Positions 14,360-21,784 of a DNA stretch of 21,819 bases are shown piece by piece. Under the pieces are notes generated by a model that saw nothing but the letters and a program-made list of their open reading frames with translations, did not search any database and had not been told where the DNA came from. Source of the stretch: Thermomicrobiales bacterium (lineage in GTDB: Bacteria; Chloroflexota; Chloroflexia; Thermomicrobiales; UBA6265); the NCBI GenBank assembly GCA_019637585.1, contig JAHBVL010000023.1, positions 1 to 21,819 on the forward strand, in the 5' to 3' direction. Within the stretch, counting starts at the first letter, position 1. Every line of letters begins with the position of its first letter. Made by a program: the position numbers and the translations under genes.

Positions 14360-15757
14360 CTATTCGGTTGCCGCCAGCAATCCGGCGGCGGCAACCATCA
14401 CATCGGCCATGCCATAGCCGTCGATTTCGGTCAGCGGGTTGTTGATGATGCCAGCCAGGACGAACCATCGTCCGTCGGCTCGTTCCAGCAACCAGACATC
14501 CGACTTGACCCCGGCTTCGTAGCCACCCTTGTATCCGACATAGGACCAGACTCCCGGGTCGAAGGTGATATTCGGCTGGAGGGAGAGGGTGTTGAGGACC
14601 GGCGCCATCTCCGGTTCCGCAGAGAGCTTCCAGAGATCGAGCACGGCGTTGCAGAGATCCGCAGCGGAAGCAAACCACTCGATGGTGTCGATAGCCCGGA
14701 AAGCGGGCCAGAGCTCCCACTCGGCGAGGGTGGCCGCTTGTGGCTGGACCATCGTTTCGAGCAGACTCCGCCGGTCCTCGACGGTGGCCGAGAGATACCG
14801 GGTCAGGTCGTCGTCGGACAACCGCATTTTGATGGCGAACCACTCGCGGGTCATCAGGAGAGGCTGATTCAGCTCCGGGTGAGCGTGACCCATGCGCCCG
14901 AAAGCCGTTTCCACGGCTGTCCGGCCGAGGCGAGCGATCAGATGGTCGGTGGCCGTGTTGTCGCTCTGGGCGATCATCTGCTCCGCCCACTTGACGAGCG
15001 GAAAGCGATCGCCGGCGGCGGCGTACCGCATATCCCCATTCGGCAGACTGACCAGTTCGGGATCGGCCGCCAGAAGCTCATCCCACGATGCCGCGCCAAG
15101 CGACACCTGATGCGCCAATTCCCCAAGCACATAGAGCTTGAACGAGGACGCGATCGCCAGCTCCTCGTCCGGATGCACCCTGGCCAGCGGGTCGCAACTG
15201 CCATCGGTGATCTCGGCGGCAAAGAAGCCGGTGCGCGGGGCGAGTGCGTCGAACCGGCGCTTGAGGTCCGACCAGTTTGCCGACGGATCGACGGTGCTGC
15301 CGGGCAACCAGACTGGCTGGAAGTAGAGACCATTGATCCGGTGAGCGGGGCCCGTGTCCACCGAGAGCGCCACTCGCCAGTAGCCAGCCGGGCCGGCCAG
15401 GAGCGCGTTGGCTCGTTGATCGGTGACGCCTCCCTCGAAGCGCGCCACCTGCAGCGGTCCAGCGGGTCCGACATAGAAGCGGAAAACGTCGATGAGCTGT
15501 TCCGGCGTGATTCCGGTGAGAAAGAGGGGATCGAACTGCTCGACAACGCGTTCCGCGGTGAGGCCGGCGGCGAGGGTGTTGACCTGGTCGAGCGCCCACT
15601 CCAGCTGGATGCCTGCCGGCGTCGAGGGAATCGCCGGGTCCGAGCTGGTCGGCGACTGAGCGGCCGCGCCGGGCAACTGGCCGAGCAGGAGTAGAGAGAC
15701 CACCAGTGCAACGATGCGGCGCCTGCTTCGTTCGACGCGGAACGACGTGAATCTCAT
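14360..15757 (-). CDS. Secreted class-A-like serine hydrolase
   Basis: About 465 aa. Signal peptide at 1-34 (RRRIVALVVSLLLLGQLPGA, then AAQS). Residues 45-150 look like a separate alpha/beta (cystatin/NTF2-like) domain, with repeated units about 'RVVEQFDPLFLTGIT'. From about 165 on it is a beta-lactamase/DD-peptidase fold: nucleophile S204-S-F-K207, S265-D-N267 and K410-G-G in place of KTG. The omega-loop region reads AHPELNQPLL and lacks a Glu at the position expected for class A E166, so efficient beta-lactam hydrolysis is doubtful. It is more likely a wall-related hydrolase or a penicillin-binding-like protein. ATG 15757 gives a clean signal peptide but only a weak Shine-Dalgarno. Its stop is 7 bp from that of the SMP-30 gene. 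Confidence 0.85.
   Translation of the reverse strand: MRFTSFRVERSRRRIVALVVSLLLLGQLPGAAAQSPTSSDPAIPSTPAGIQLEWALDQVNTLAAGLTAERVVEQFDPLFLTGITPEQLIDVFRFYVGPAGPLQVARFEGGVTDQRANALLAGPAGYWRVALSVDTGPAHRINGLYFQPVWLPGSTVDPSANWSDLKRRFDALAPRTGFFAAEITDGSCDPLARVHPDEELAIASSFKLYVLGELAHQVSLGAASWDELLAADPELVSLPNGDMRYAAAGDRFPLVKWAEQMIAQSDNTATDHLIARLGRTAVETAFGRMGHAHPELNQPLLMTREWFAIKMRLSDDDLTRYLSATVEDRRSLLETMVQPQAATLAEWELWPAFRAIDTIEWFASAADLCNAVLDLWKLSAEPEMAPVLNTLSLQPNITFDPGVWSYVGYKGGYEAGVKSDVWLLERADGRWFVLAGIINNPLTEIDGYGMADVMVAAAGLLAATE
14366..14396. terminator. Perfect 10-bp hairpin just past the SMP-30 stop
   Basis: GGTTGCCGCC (14366-14375) pairs with GGCGGCAACC (14387-14396) across an 11-base loop. It starts 13 bp after the SMP-30 TAG yet lies inside the last codons of the opposing serine hydrolase. 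It could stop plus-strand transcription, but no T-run follows. Confidence 0.45.
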
Positions 15758-15828
15758 GCCATCAGATACGCGCAATCGGCGGATCGGGTTTCGGTCGGGA
15801 GGAGAAACCTGGTTATCGCTGTGAGTTA

Positions 15829-15857
15829 AGGACAAGAACGTTGATCGGGTATAGAAT
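15829..15857 (+). promoter_or_regulatory. Candidate promoter of the lysyl-oxidase fusion gene
   Basis: AGGACA (15829-15834) and TAGAAT (15852-15857) are 17 bp apart, giving fair sigma-70 matches about 80 bp before the ATG at 15935. The region is the divergent gap with the serine hydrolase gene. Confidence 0.3.
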
Positions 15858-15934
15858 TGCGGCCGTTCACGTCTGATCTCGGACCGCCGGGAAGCGCGCT
15901 GCGTTCCTGCGTCCTCGAAGAGCGAGAAAAAACG

Positions 15935-18900
15935 ATGACTGGTGTGTCGCGCGCGAAACGATTCACGCATCTTCTCTTCAGCTGCCTGATCGTGCTGGCG
16001 GTCGTTCTGCCGCTATCACGGACGAGTGCAGCCGGTCCGCCGATCTATCCCGATCTGGTCACACCGACACCAGCATCCCTCAAGATCAGCCGGGAATGGC
16101 TAAACGGCGCCTATCACTATCTCCTGCGCTTCGACAACACCGTGGTCAATCAGGGCGGGCGGCTCGAATTGACGGCGAATCTCGCGGTCAGCCGGGATGT
16201 CTACCAGAATGTCTATGACCAGAAGATCGGCGGAAACCGGGTCATCCACACGCGTGTCTCCACCGACCTGATCTTCCACCCTCAGCACAATCACTTTCAC
16301 TTTGAAGGGATCGCCAGTTACGACCTGCTGAAGAAGAACTCGACTGGCAGATATCTCCACACCCAGCTGCGCGGCACCAAAACGAGCTATTGCATCATCG
16401 ACTACGTGCGGATCAGCAGCTCCGCCCGGACCTCGCCCGAGTACCAGTACTGCAACGCCAGCGTGCAGGGACTTTCCGCGGGTTGGGGCGATCTCTACTA
16501 TGCGTCGTTGCCCGACCAGTGGATCGATCTCGGCACGACCATGCTTCCCGACGGTGACTACGCGCTCCAGTCGACCGCCAATCCCCAGAAAAAGATCAAG
16601 GAATCGGACACCACCAACAACACGGGTGTGAAGTACTTTTCCATCCGGAATGGCGCGCTTTCCACAACCGGACAGACGCCGGCGTGTACGGCAACGCCAA
16701 CAACGGTGCAGGTGGGGGACACCGTTCAGCTCTCCTGCACCCGGATCACCATGGGAACGACCGTGGATATCCGCTGGCGATCGACCGGGGGTCCAATTCT
16801 GACGACGGTGGTCAGTGGCGAAGAGCACAAGGCGCTGGCCAGCGTGGTGATACCGGAGGCTTCTTCCGGCGCCTATCCGATCTTCGCCGTGGTCCGCAGC
16901 ACCGGCAGCTATTACGGGGCAGTCGTCAACGTCGGCGCCTCGGTCCAGTTGAGCCAGTCGACAGGCAGCCCGGGAGGGTCTCTTGGTTTTCTCGCCAGAG
17001 GCTTCACGGGAGGTGAGCCGGTCAGCATTCGGGTCGACGGGCAGCAGGTGGCGCTTCGGTCGGCGTCGATCGATGGGACCGCCGCGGGTACTTTCATCGT
17101 GCCCGATGTGGCGGGAGGCGTGCATACCGTCTCGGCGGTTGGCACGATCACCAATGTCTCCGTCAGCACACAGATGACCGTTGGACCGTCGATCCGGCTC
17201 GATCCTGGTTTCGCTCACGTGGAAACCGCGGTGGCGCCGATCCTGGCGGGATTTGCTTCGAATGAACAGGTCGATCTGGCGGTGCAGGGCGGATCGGTGC
17301 TGAGAACGGCACAAACCTCTGCGTCGGGAAGCGCCAGCGGTTCGACGACATCGTTCACCCTGCCGGCATCGGTGACGGCTGGAACGGTGACGATTGTCGC
17401 CACGGGCAAGAGCTCCGGGAAGCAGGCGTCGGCGCAGCTCCTGGTGCTGGGCGCCGGCGAAAACACACCGACTCCAACCGCGACAGCGACATCGACGCCG
17501 ACCGATACACCCCGGCTGGACACCCGCCGTGTGACTACTGCGCTGAATATGCGATCGGGCGCCGGGACCTCCTTCGGCATTGTCCGGGTCCTTTCCAGTG
17601 GGACGGTGGTGACCGTCACCGGATCGGGCACGTCGGCCGGTGGGCTGGTCTGGCTGCCGATCCGTCTTCAGGACGGAACCACTGGCTGGGTGGCGGAGAA
17701 ATATCTGGTCCAGGTCGTGGTGACGCCTCCGGCAGCGACGTCCACTCGAACTGCGACGCCGGACGGGAACTCCCAGCCCGACACGCGCCGCGTCACAACC
17801 GCGCTGAACATGCGCTCGGGCGCCGGGACGTCATACAGCGTGGTGCGGGTTCTTTCCAGCGGGACGATGGTCACCGTGACCGGAGCGGCCCAAACCGTCG
17901 CCGGTGCTGCCTGGGTGCCAATTCGTCTCCAGGATGCCACGACCGGATGGGTGTCGGAACGCTACCTCACGCGCGTCTCAGTGACGGCAACGGCGACCGC
18001 TCGAACGAGCGTGACGGCGGTCGCGCAGAGTGTCCAGGTTCGCACCGCGCTCAACTTGCGTTCCGGTCCTGGCACGACCTACGCCTCGGTCCAGATCCTG
18101 TCCGCCGGTACGCAGCTGACGGTGACCGGCCCGTCGCAGCGGGGCGGCAGCTACACCTGGTTGCCGGTGCGGACGAGTAGCGGGGTCACCGGCTGGGTGG
18201 CCAGCAACTATGTCTCAGGCGTTTCCGCAATCGCGCTCGAAACAGAAACACCTACGACAACGGTCACAGGCAGCCTGGGCGAAGCGGTGACCTCAGATCC
18301 GACCGAGGCGGCGCCGGCGAGTCCGGTCCGGCTCGACGATGCGGTGCTGCGCTGGTTGCCGGAGATTCAGTCGGCGTCGCAATCGACCGGTCTGCCGGCC
18401 GATGTATTGGCGGCGGTGATCTGGTACTCATCGGGTGGCGACGCGGGTCTGGTTTCGGCAAATGGGTCGATCGGGCTGATGCAGCTGACCGGCGCCGAGT
18501 TCGATGCGTTGGGAATTGGGGGCGGACGGCACGATCCGGCGACCAATATCTCGACAGGTGCGCTTCTCCTTGCTGCATTGCGGAACAGCACCGGATCGAT
18601 CGAGGGCGCGCTGGCGGCCTACTATGGTGATGGCTGTTCGCCCGATAGCGTGTGTGCCAGTGGGTTTGTGACCGCTGTTCTCACGCAGGCGGCCGCGTAT
18701 CAACCGCTGCTCTCCGATCCGGGTGCGGCGACTGTTGGACAGCTGCCGCCGGGTTGGACGTTGAGCGTCACGCCATACCAGTCTGACCGGTTCTCGCGAC
18801 CGTTTATCGCCGAATCGGCAAGCGAACCGCCGGCAGCAACAAGCACGGCAGCTGATGAGTCGCTTCCGGCCCCGCCGGCCGAAGCAGAAGACGAAGAAGC

Positions 18901-18943
18901 ACCGCCCGTCGAGCCGGAGCCCGAAGGGTCGCCCGAAATGTAG
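15935..18943 (+). CDS. Secreted lysyl-oxidase-like/SH3b/degenerate lytic-transglycosylase fusion protein
   Basis: About 1002 aa. Signal peptide at 1-33 (FTHLLFSCLIVLAVVLPLS). Residues 38-240 are a lysyl-oxidase-like domain: FHPQHNHFHFEG gives the copper motif H118-N-H120-F-H122, and ESDTTNNTGVKYFSI closes the domain. Two or three Ig-like beta regions fill 245-510 (CTATPTTVQVGDTVQLSC, GFLARGFTGGEPVSIRVDG). Three SH3b domains follow at about 528-595, 615-680 and 700-765; the first two are near-duplicates with an 87-residue period. Residues 805-925 have the lytic transglycosylase SLT fold: GSIGLMQL, DPATNISTGALLLAAL, GALAAYYG. The expected catalytic Glu of the 'ESGG' motif is Ser (S832 in YSSGGDAG). 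The C-terminus is an acidic Pro/Glu tail. ATG 15935 is preferred to TTG 15857 because it gives a clean signal peptide. Oxidase activity is unproven. Confidence 0.85.
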   Translation: MTGVSRAKRFTHLLFSCLIVLAVVLPLSRTSAAGPPIYPDLVTPTPASLKISREWLNGAYHYLLRFDNTVVNQGGRLELTANLAVSRDVYQNVYDQKIGGNRVIHTRVSTDLIFHPQHNHFHFEGIASYDLLKKNSTGRYLHTQLRGTKTSYCIIDYVRISSSARTSPEYQYCNASVQGLSAGWGDLYYASLPDQWIDLGTTMLPDGDYALQSTANPQKKIKESDTTNNTGVKYFSIRNGALSTTGQTPACTATPTTVQVGDTVQLSCTRITMGTTVDIRWRSTGGPILTTVVSGEEHKALASVVIPEASSGAYPIFAVVRSTGSYYGAVVNVGASVQLSQSTGSPGGSLGFLARGFTGGEPVSIRVDGQQVALRSASIDGTAAGTFIVPDVAGGVHTVSAVGTITNVSVSTQMTVGPSIRLDPGFAHVETAVAPILAGFASNEQVDLAVQGGSVLRTAQTSASGSASGSTTSFTLPASVTAGTVTIVATGKSSGKQASAQLLVLGAGENTPTPTATATSTPTDTPRLDTRRVTTALNMRSGAGTSFGIVRVLSSGTVVTVTGSGTSAGGLVWLPIRLQDGTTGWVAEKYLVQVVVTPPAATSTRTATPDGNSQPDTRRVTTALNMRSGAGTSYSVVRVLSSGTMVTVTGAAQTVAGAAWVPIRLQDATTGWVSERYLTRVSVTATATARTSVTAVAQSVQVRTALNLRSGPGTTYASVQILSAGTQLTVTGPSQRGGSYTWLPVRTSSGVTGWVASNYVSGVSAIALETETPTTTVTGSLGEAVTSDPTEAAPASPVRLDDAVLRWLPEIQSASQSTGLPADVLAAVIWYSSGGDAGLVSANGSIGLMQLTGAEFDALGIGGGRHDPATNISTGALLLAALRNSTGSIEGALAAYYGDGCSPDSVCASGFVTAVLTQAAAYQPLLSDPGAATVGQLPPGWTLSVTPYQSDRFSRPFIAESASEPPAATSTAADESLPAPPAEAEDEEAPPVEPEPEGSPEM
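17519..17982 (+). repeat. In-gene duplication of an SH3b-encoding unit
   Basis: Two SH3b units repeat with a 261-bp offset (87 codons), starting at 17519 and 17780. Both encode DTRRVTTALNMRSGAGTS and remain alike at the DNA level. The third unit (from about 18035) is more diverged, so the first two derive from a later duplication. Confidence 0.7.
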
Positions 18944-18947
18944 ATGG

Positions 18948-19040
18948 GAATACCCCCTTGGCATGTCTTCTGCGTGCCGGTCGAGGTTGACATTGCCCGA
19001 TTGGCGGGCACGACACCTATTGACAGGCAAGGGGGTATTC
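18948..19040 (+). promoter_or_regulatory. Perfect 13-bp inverted repeat covering the next gene's Shine-Dalgarno
   Basis: GAATACCCCCTTG (18948-18960), 4 bp after the upstream stop, is the exact reverse complement of CAAGGGGGTATTC (19028-19040). The second arm includes AAGGGGG (19029-19035), the Shine-Dalgarno for ATG 19045. The 67-base loop holds a smaller hairpin, GCCCG-ATTGG-CGGGC (18995-19009). If transcribed together, the stem would hide the ribosome site. Alternatives are a protein operator with two half-sites or a tiny mobile element. Confidence 0.55.
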
Positions 19041-19044
19041 AGCC

Positions 19045-21075
19045 ATGCCTACAGTTTTCGACGTGCGCCGGGCGCAATTGCTTGCGGTGGTACTGGCGCT
19101 TGGCTTGATCGTTGCCGGATTCGGCGCGTTCGGGCACGGCTCGGCCCAGACATCGGGCGACGAACAGGCGGACGGCAATGCGACGCCGGAAGCCGCGCTG
19201 CCAACCATTCCTCTCGAGACAACCGTGGGCGAGGGTGACTGGCCCGTCGCGCAAGGCGACCTGCAAGGCACCAGGAATGCCCTCAACTCATCGATCGATT
19301 CGGGGAATCTCGGTGACCTTGATGTGGCGTGGCGCTTCGATCTGGAAGCCGCTGGGTTCTTCGGGACCGTTACCGCCAATCCAATCGTTGTCGGTGACAC
19401 GGTCTTCATCCAGGACATGCAGTCGAACGTCTTCGCCATCGATCGCTGGAGCGGCTTGCTGAAGTGGAAAACCGAGTTCGGTATCGGATCGATCGGCCCG
19501 AACGGCGTCGCGGTCGGATACGGACTGGTCTACGCCGGTCTGAGCGACACCGGTGAGGTCGTGGCTCTCGACATCGCCACCGGAACCGAGGTCTGGCGGC
19601 AGCGCATTGGCAGTCCTCCGGGCGAAGGCATCGATATGGCCCCGATGGTCTACGACGGGATGGTCTACATCTCCACCGTACCGGGCACGGGCGTCGGGCC
19701 GACCTTCTATCAGAATGGCGATCGCGGTGTCCTCTACGTCCTGGACGCGCTGACCGGTGAAGTGGCCTGGTGGTTCGACACGACTGACGGCGGTTTCGGC
19801 GTTCCACGCCTGGCCGGCGGTGGTGGTCTCTGGTATCCGCCATCGTTCGACGACGACGGCAATATCTACTTCGGGGTCGGCAATCCGTCTCCCTGGCCGC
19901 TGACCGAGGATTGCCCGAACGCCGAGTGCCGGCCGGGTGACAACCTCTACACGAGCGCCATGGTTTCGCTCGACGCCCACAGCGGCGCGGTTCGCTGGTA
20001 CTACCAGGACCGGCCGCACGATCTGCTCGATCTCGACTTCCAGAACACGCCGGTGCTGGCCACCGTCACCATTGATGGCGCGGATACCGAAATCGCCGTC
20101 GGTTCGGGTAAGACGGGTAATGTCGTCGCCGTTGACGCCAATAGCGGCGAGGTCATCTGGAGCCTGCCAGTGGGCAAGCATCAGAATGACGAGAATGCGC
20201 CTCTGCCGGACGATCCGATCGAGATCTTCCCCGGAGCATATGGCGGTGTGGAAACGCCGATCGGCTTCGCCAATGGCGTGGTGTTCGCCACCTGGGTCGA
20301 TCTGGCGCAGTACCAGGGTGCAACTGGTCCTGATCCCGACCGAAGCGCGAATTTTGCCGACGCAGAGGGTGGGATCCTGGCGATCAATGCCGCCGATGGT
20401 TCGGTGATCTGGGAGGTGCCATTGCCGACCTTCGTGCTCGGCGGCGTCACGATTGCCAACGACGTCGTCTTCACCGCTGGACTCGACGGTCTGGTGCGTG
20501 GATTCGACGCAGCGACCGGTGATGAGCTCTGGAGCTGGGAAGCCGATCTCGGCATCAATGCGCCCCTGGCCATCGCGGATGACACGATTTTTGTGGCTGC
20601 CGGATTTGTGAAGATGCCGCAGGTCGGCGCGACGCCTGCCGCAACCCCCGCCGCGGCCGCTGATCCCGGTACGCCGCAGCTCGTGGCGATCCGCGTCGGC
20701 GGCGCGAGCGCCGCTACGCCGGTTCCATCAGAAGCCACCGCCGCTCCCGAAGCCTCTTCTCCCGAGGCGGTCAATGGCAATGGCGGCACCGGGGAGGTTG
20801 AGGGAGCGGATGTGACGGTCTCGATGATCGACATCGCGTTCGACCCGAAGGAAATCACCATTCCCGCGGAGACCGATACCGTCGTGGGTCTGACCAACGA
20901 CGGCGTGGCTATCCACAACTTCAACATCCCCGAGCTCAATATCGCCTCCGGCGACTATCAAGCCGGGCAGTCGGGGTCGGTGACGGTCAACGCTCAAGCG
21001 GGTGACTACACCTACTTCTGCAGCATCCCGGGGCACCGTGAAGCGGGTATGGTCGGCACGTTGCACGTGGAGTAG
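19045..21075 (+). CDS. Secreted PQQ-type beta-propeller protein with C-terminal cupredoxin
   Basis: About 676 aa. An N-terminal hydrophobic segment (LLAVVLALGLIVAGFGAFG, residues about 13-31) acts as signal peptide or anchor. Residues 70-545 are a quinoprotein-dehydrogenase-like propeller with many VAWRFD, VIWSLP, VIWEVP and ELWSWE blade motifs, plus RWYYQDRPHDLLDLDF, which is typical of PQQ alcohol dehydrogenases. A low-complexity Ala/Thr/Pro linker follows. Residues 590-676 form a plastocyanin/amicyanin-like domain with all four type-1 copper ligands: H624 (AIHNFNIP), C659 (YFCSIPGH), H664 and M669 (C-x4-H-x4-M). The copper domain could accept electrons from the propeller. No heme motif (CxxCH) is seen. 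PQQ binding itself is not proven, since many such propellers have lost the cofactor. The start is preceded by AAGGGGG at nine bases. Confidence 0.88.
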   Translation: MPTVFDVRRAQLLAVVLALGLIVAGFGAFGHGSAQTSGDEQADGNATPEAALPTIPLETTVGEGDWPVAQGDLQGTRNALNSSIDSGNLGDLDVAWRFDLEAAGFFGTVTANPIVVGDTVFIQDMQSNVFAIDRWSGLLKWKTEFGIGSIGPNGVAVGYGLVYAGLSDTGEVVALDIATGTEVWRQRIGSPPGEGIDMAPMVYDGMVYISTVPGTGVGPTFYQNGDRGVLYVLDALTGEVAWWFDTTDGGFGVPRLAGGGGLWYPPSFDDDGNIYFGVGNPSPWPLTEDCPNAECRPGDNLYTSAMVSLDAHSGAVRWYYQDRPHDLLDLDFQNTPVLATVTIDGADTEIAVGSGKTGNVVAVDANSGEVIWSLPVGKHQNDENAPLPDDPIEIFPGAYGGVETPIGFANGVVFATWVDLAQYQGATGPDPDRSANFADAEGGILAINAADGSVIWEVPLPTFVLGGVTIANDVVFTAGLDGLVRGFDAATGDELWSWEADLGINAPLAIADDTIFVAAGFVKMPQVGATPAATPAAAADPGTPQLVAIRVGGASAATPVPSEATAAPEASSPEAVNGNGGTGEVEGADVTVSMIDIAFDPKEITIPAETDTVVGLTNDGVAIHNFNIPELNIASGDYQAGQSGSVTVNAQAGDYTYFCSIPGHREAGMVGTLHVE

Positions 21076-21094
21076 GCGAGACGGCAAGTTGGCA

Positions 21095-21207
21095 GGTCGT
21101 AGTTCGGGAATCTGTGGTCCGGTGAGGCGGAAAGGCGAATAGGCGGAGAGGCGGAGAGGAAAAAGGCGGTCGTAATTCGGGCGCCTGTGGCCCTGCGATG
21201 CGGAAAG
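21095..21207 (+). repeat. Imperfect direct repeat, 73-bp offset
   Basis: About 40 bp from 21095 (GGTCGTAGTTCGGG, CTGTGG, GCGGAAAG) recurs from 21168 (GGTCGTAATTCGGG, CTGTGG, GCGGAAAG). The interval is filled with GGCGGAGA-like runs. GAGACGGCAAG also recurs at 21078 and 21364. Confidence 0.6.
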
Positions 21208-21218
21208 ACTCTCCGTAC

Positions 21219-21240
21219 GGGCTGGTCTCCGTGCCAGCCC
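21219..21240 (+). terminator. Hairpin downstream of the PQQ/cupredoxin gene
   Basis: GGGCTGG (21219-21225) and CCAGCCC (21234-21240) form a 7-bp stem over 8 bases. It is the first strong hairpin after the stop at 21075. It has no T-tract and sits among dispersed repeats, so its function is uncertain. Confidence 0.3.
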
Positions 21241-21323
21241 ATCGCTCCGCCAGCGCTCGTTGTCCAAAGCCGGGAATGGTCGCGGCGATGCCGGCCTCAC
21301 ATCACCGTCGCTGTGGATGCGGA

Positions 21324-21345
21324 GGGCACCCACAGGGGGGTGCCC
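21324..21345. repeat. Perfect 8-bp hairpin repeat element
   Basis: GGGCACCC-ACAGGG-GGGTGCCC is a perfect stem, followed by GTACGGG. From memory it resembles a common dispersed intergenic hairpin of high-GC genomes; copy number in this genome is unknown. Confidence 0.5.
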
Positions 21346-21430
21346 GTACGGGGCCAACCCGGGGAGACGGCAAGACGGCGAGGCGGCTAGTCGGCAAGCT
21401 AGAGAGAACGACGAACGTGCACACTCCCCC

Positions 21431-21584
21431 CTCTCCCGCGGTCGGGAGAGGGGCCGGGGGTGAGGGATTTTTCGCCCCCAACCACATTGTCATCCCGAGC
21501 CGGGTCGAGGGACCTCTCGTTGGGGTAGGGCGGGTTGGCGATTTGCAGCGTGGCCAGACCCGAACGAGAGATTCCTCCGCTTCG
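21431..21584 (+). repeat. Dispersed intergenic repeat, copy 1 of 2
   Basis: 154-bp block also found at 21631-21784 with two differences (C/T at 21454 and 21654; G/A at 21523 and 21723). It starts with a perfect hairpin CTCTCCCG-CGGT-CGGGAGAG (21431-21450). It continues into an imperfect palindromic element (21489-21595) whose ends are GTCATCCCGA and TCGGAATGAC and whose inner arms are CCTCTCGTT and AACGAGAG. Confidence 0.9.
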
Positions 21585-21630
21585 GTCGGAATGACGAAAA
21601 ACGTGGGCGGAATGAGGACGGACTACTCCT

Positions 21631-21784
21631 CTCTCCCGCGGTCGGGAGAGGGGTCGGGGGTGAGGGATTTTTCGCCCCCAACCACATTGTCATCCCGAGC
21701 CGGGTCGAGGGACCTCTCGTTGAGGTAGGGCGGGTTGGCGATTTGCAGCGTGGCCAGACCCGAACGAGAGATTCCTCCGCTTCG
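21631..21784 (+). repeat. Dispersed intergenic repeat, copy 2, cut short
   Basis: Second copy of the 154-bp block at exactly 200 bp offset. Its palindromic element starts at 21689 but stops at 21784, so it lacks the last 11 bp (GTCGGAATGAC) present in copy 1 and no longer closes its outer stem. Confidence 0.9.

Noticed and set aside
15758-15970. Extending the class-A-like hydrolase to a start at 15970
   Set aside because: It would overlap the divergent gene's start region and place the signal peptide 71 residues inside the protein.
18987-19025. Two TTGACA boxes (18987-18992 and 19020-19025) as -35 elements for the PQQ/cupredoxin gene
   Set aside because: Perfect -35 hexamers, but no acceptable -10 at 16-19 bp from either one. 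Kept in mind because an internal promoter would weaken the RNA-hairpin idea.
18948-19040. Intrinsic terminator formed by the 13-bp arms
   Set aside because: The 67-base loop is too long and no T-run follows the second arm.
21198-21728. 176-codon plus-strand frame in the repeat region
   Set aside because: Consists of dispersed-repeat translation (TPPSPAVGRGAGGEG and similar) that recurs in both copies of the 154-bp block; not a real protein.
21431-21784. CRISPR array
   Set aside because: Only two copies of a 154-bp unit with a 46-bp spacer. Repeat length and palindromic build do not fit CRISPR, and no cas genes are present.
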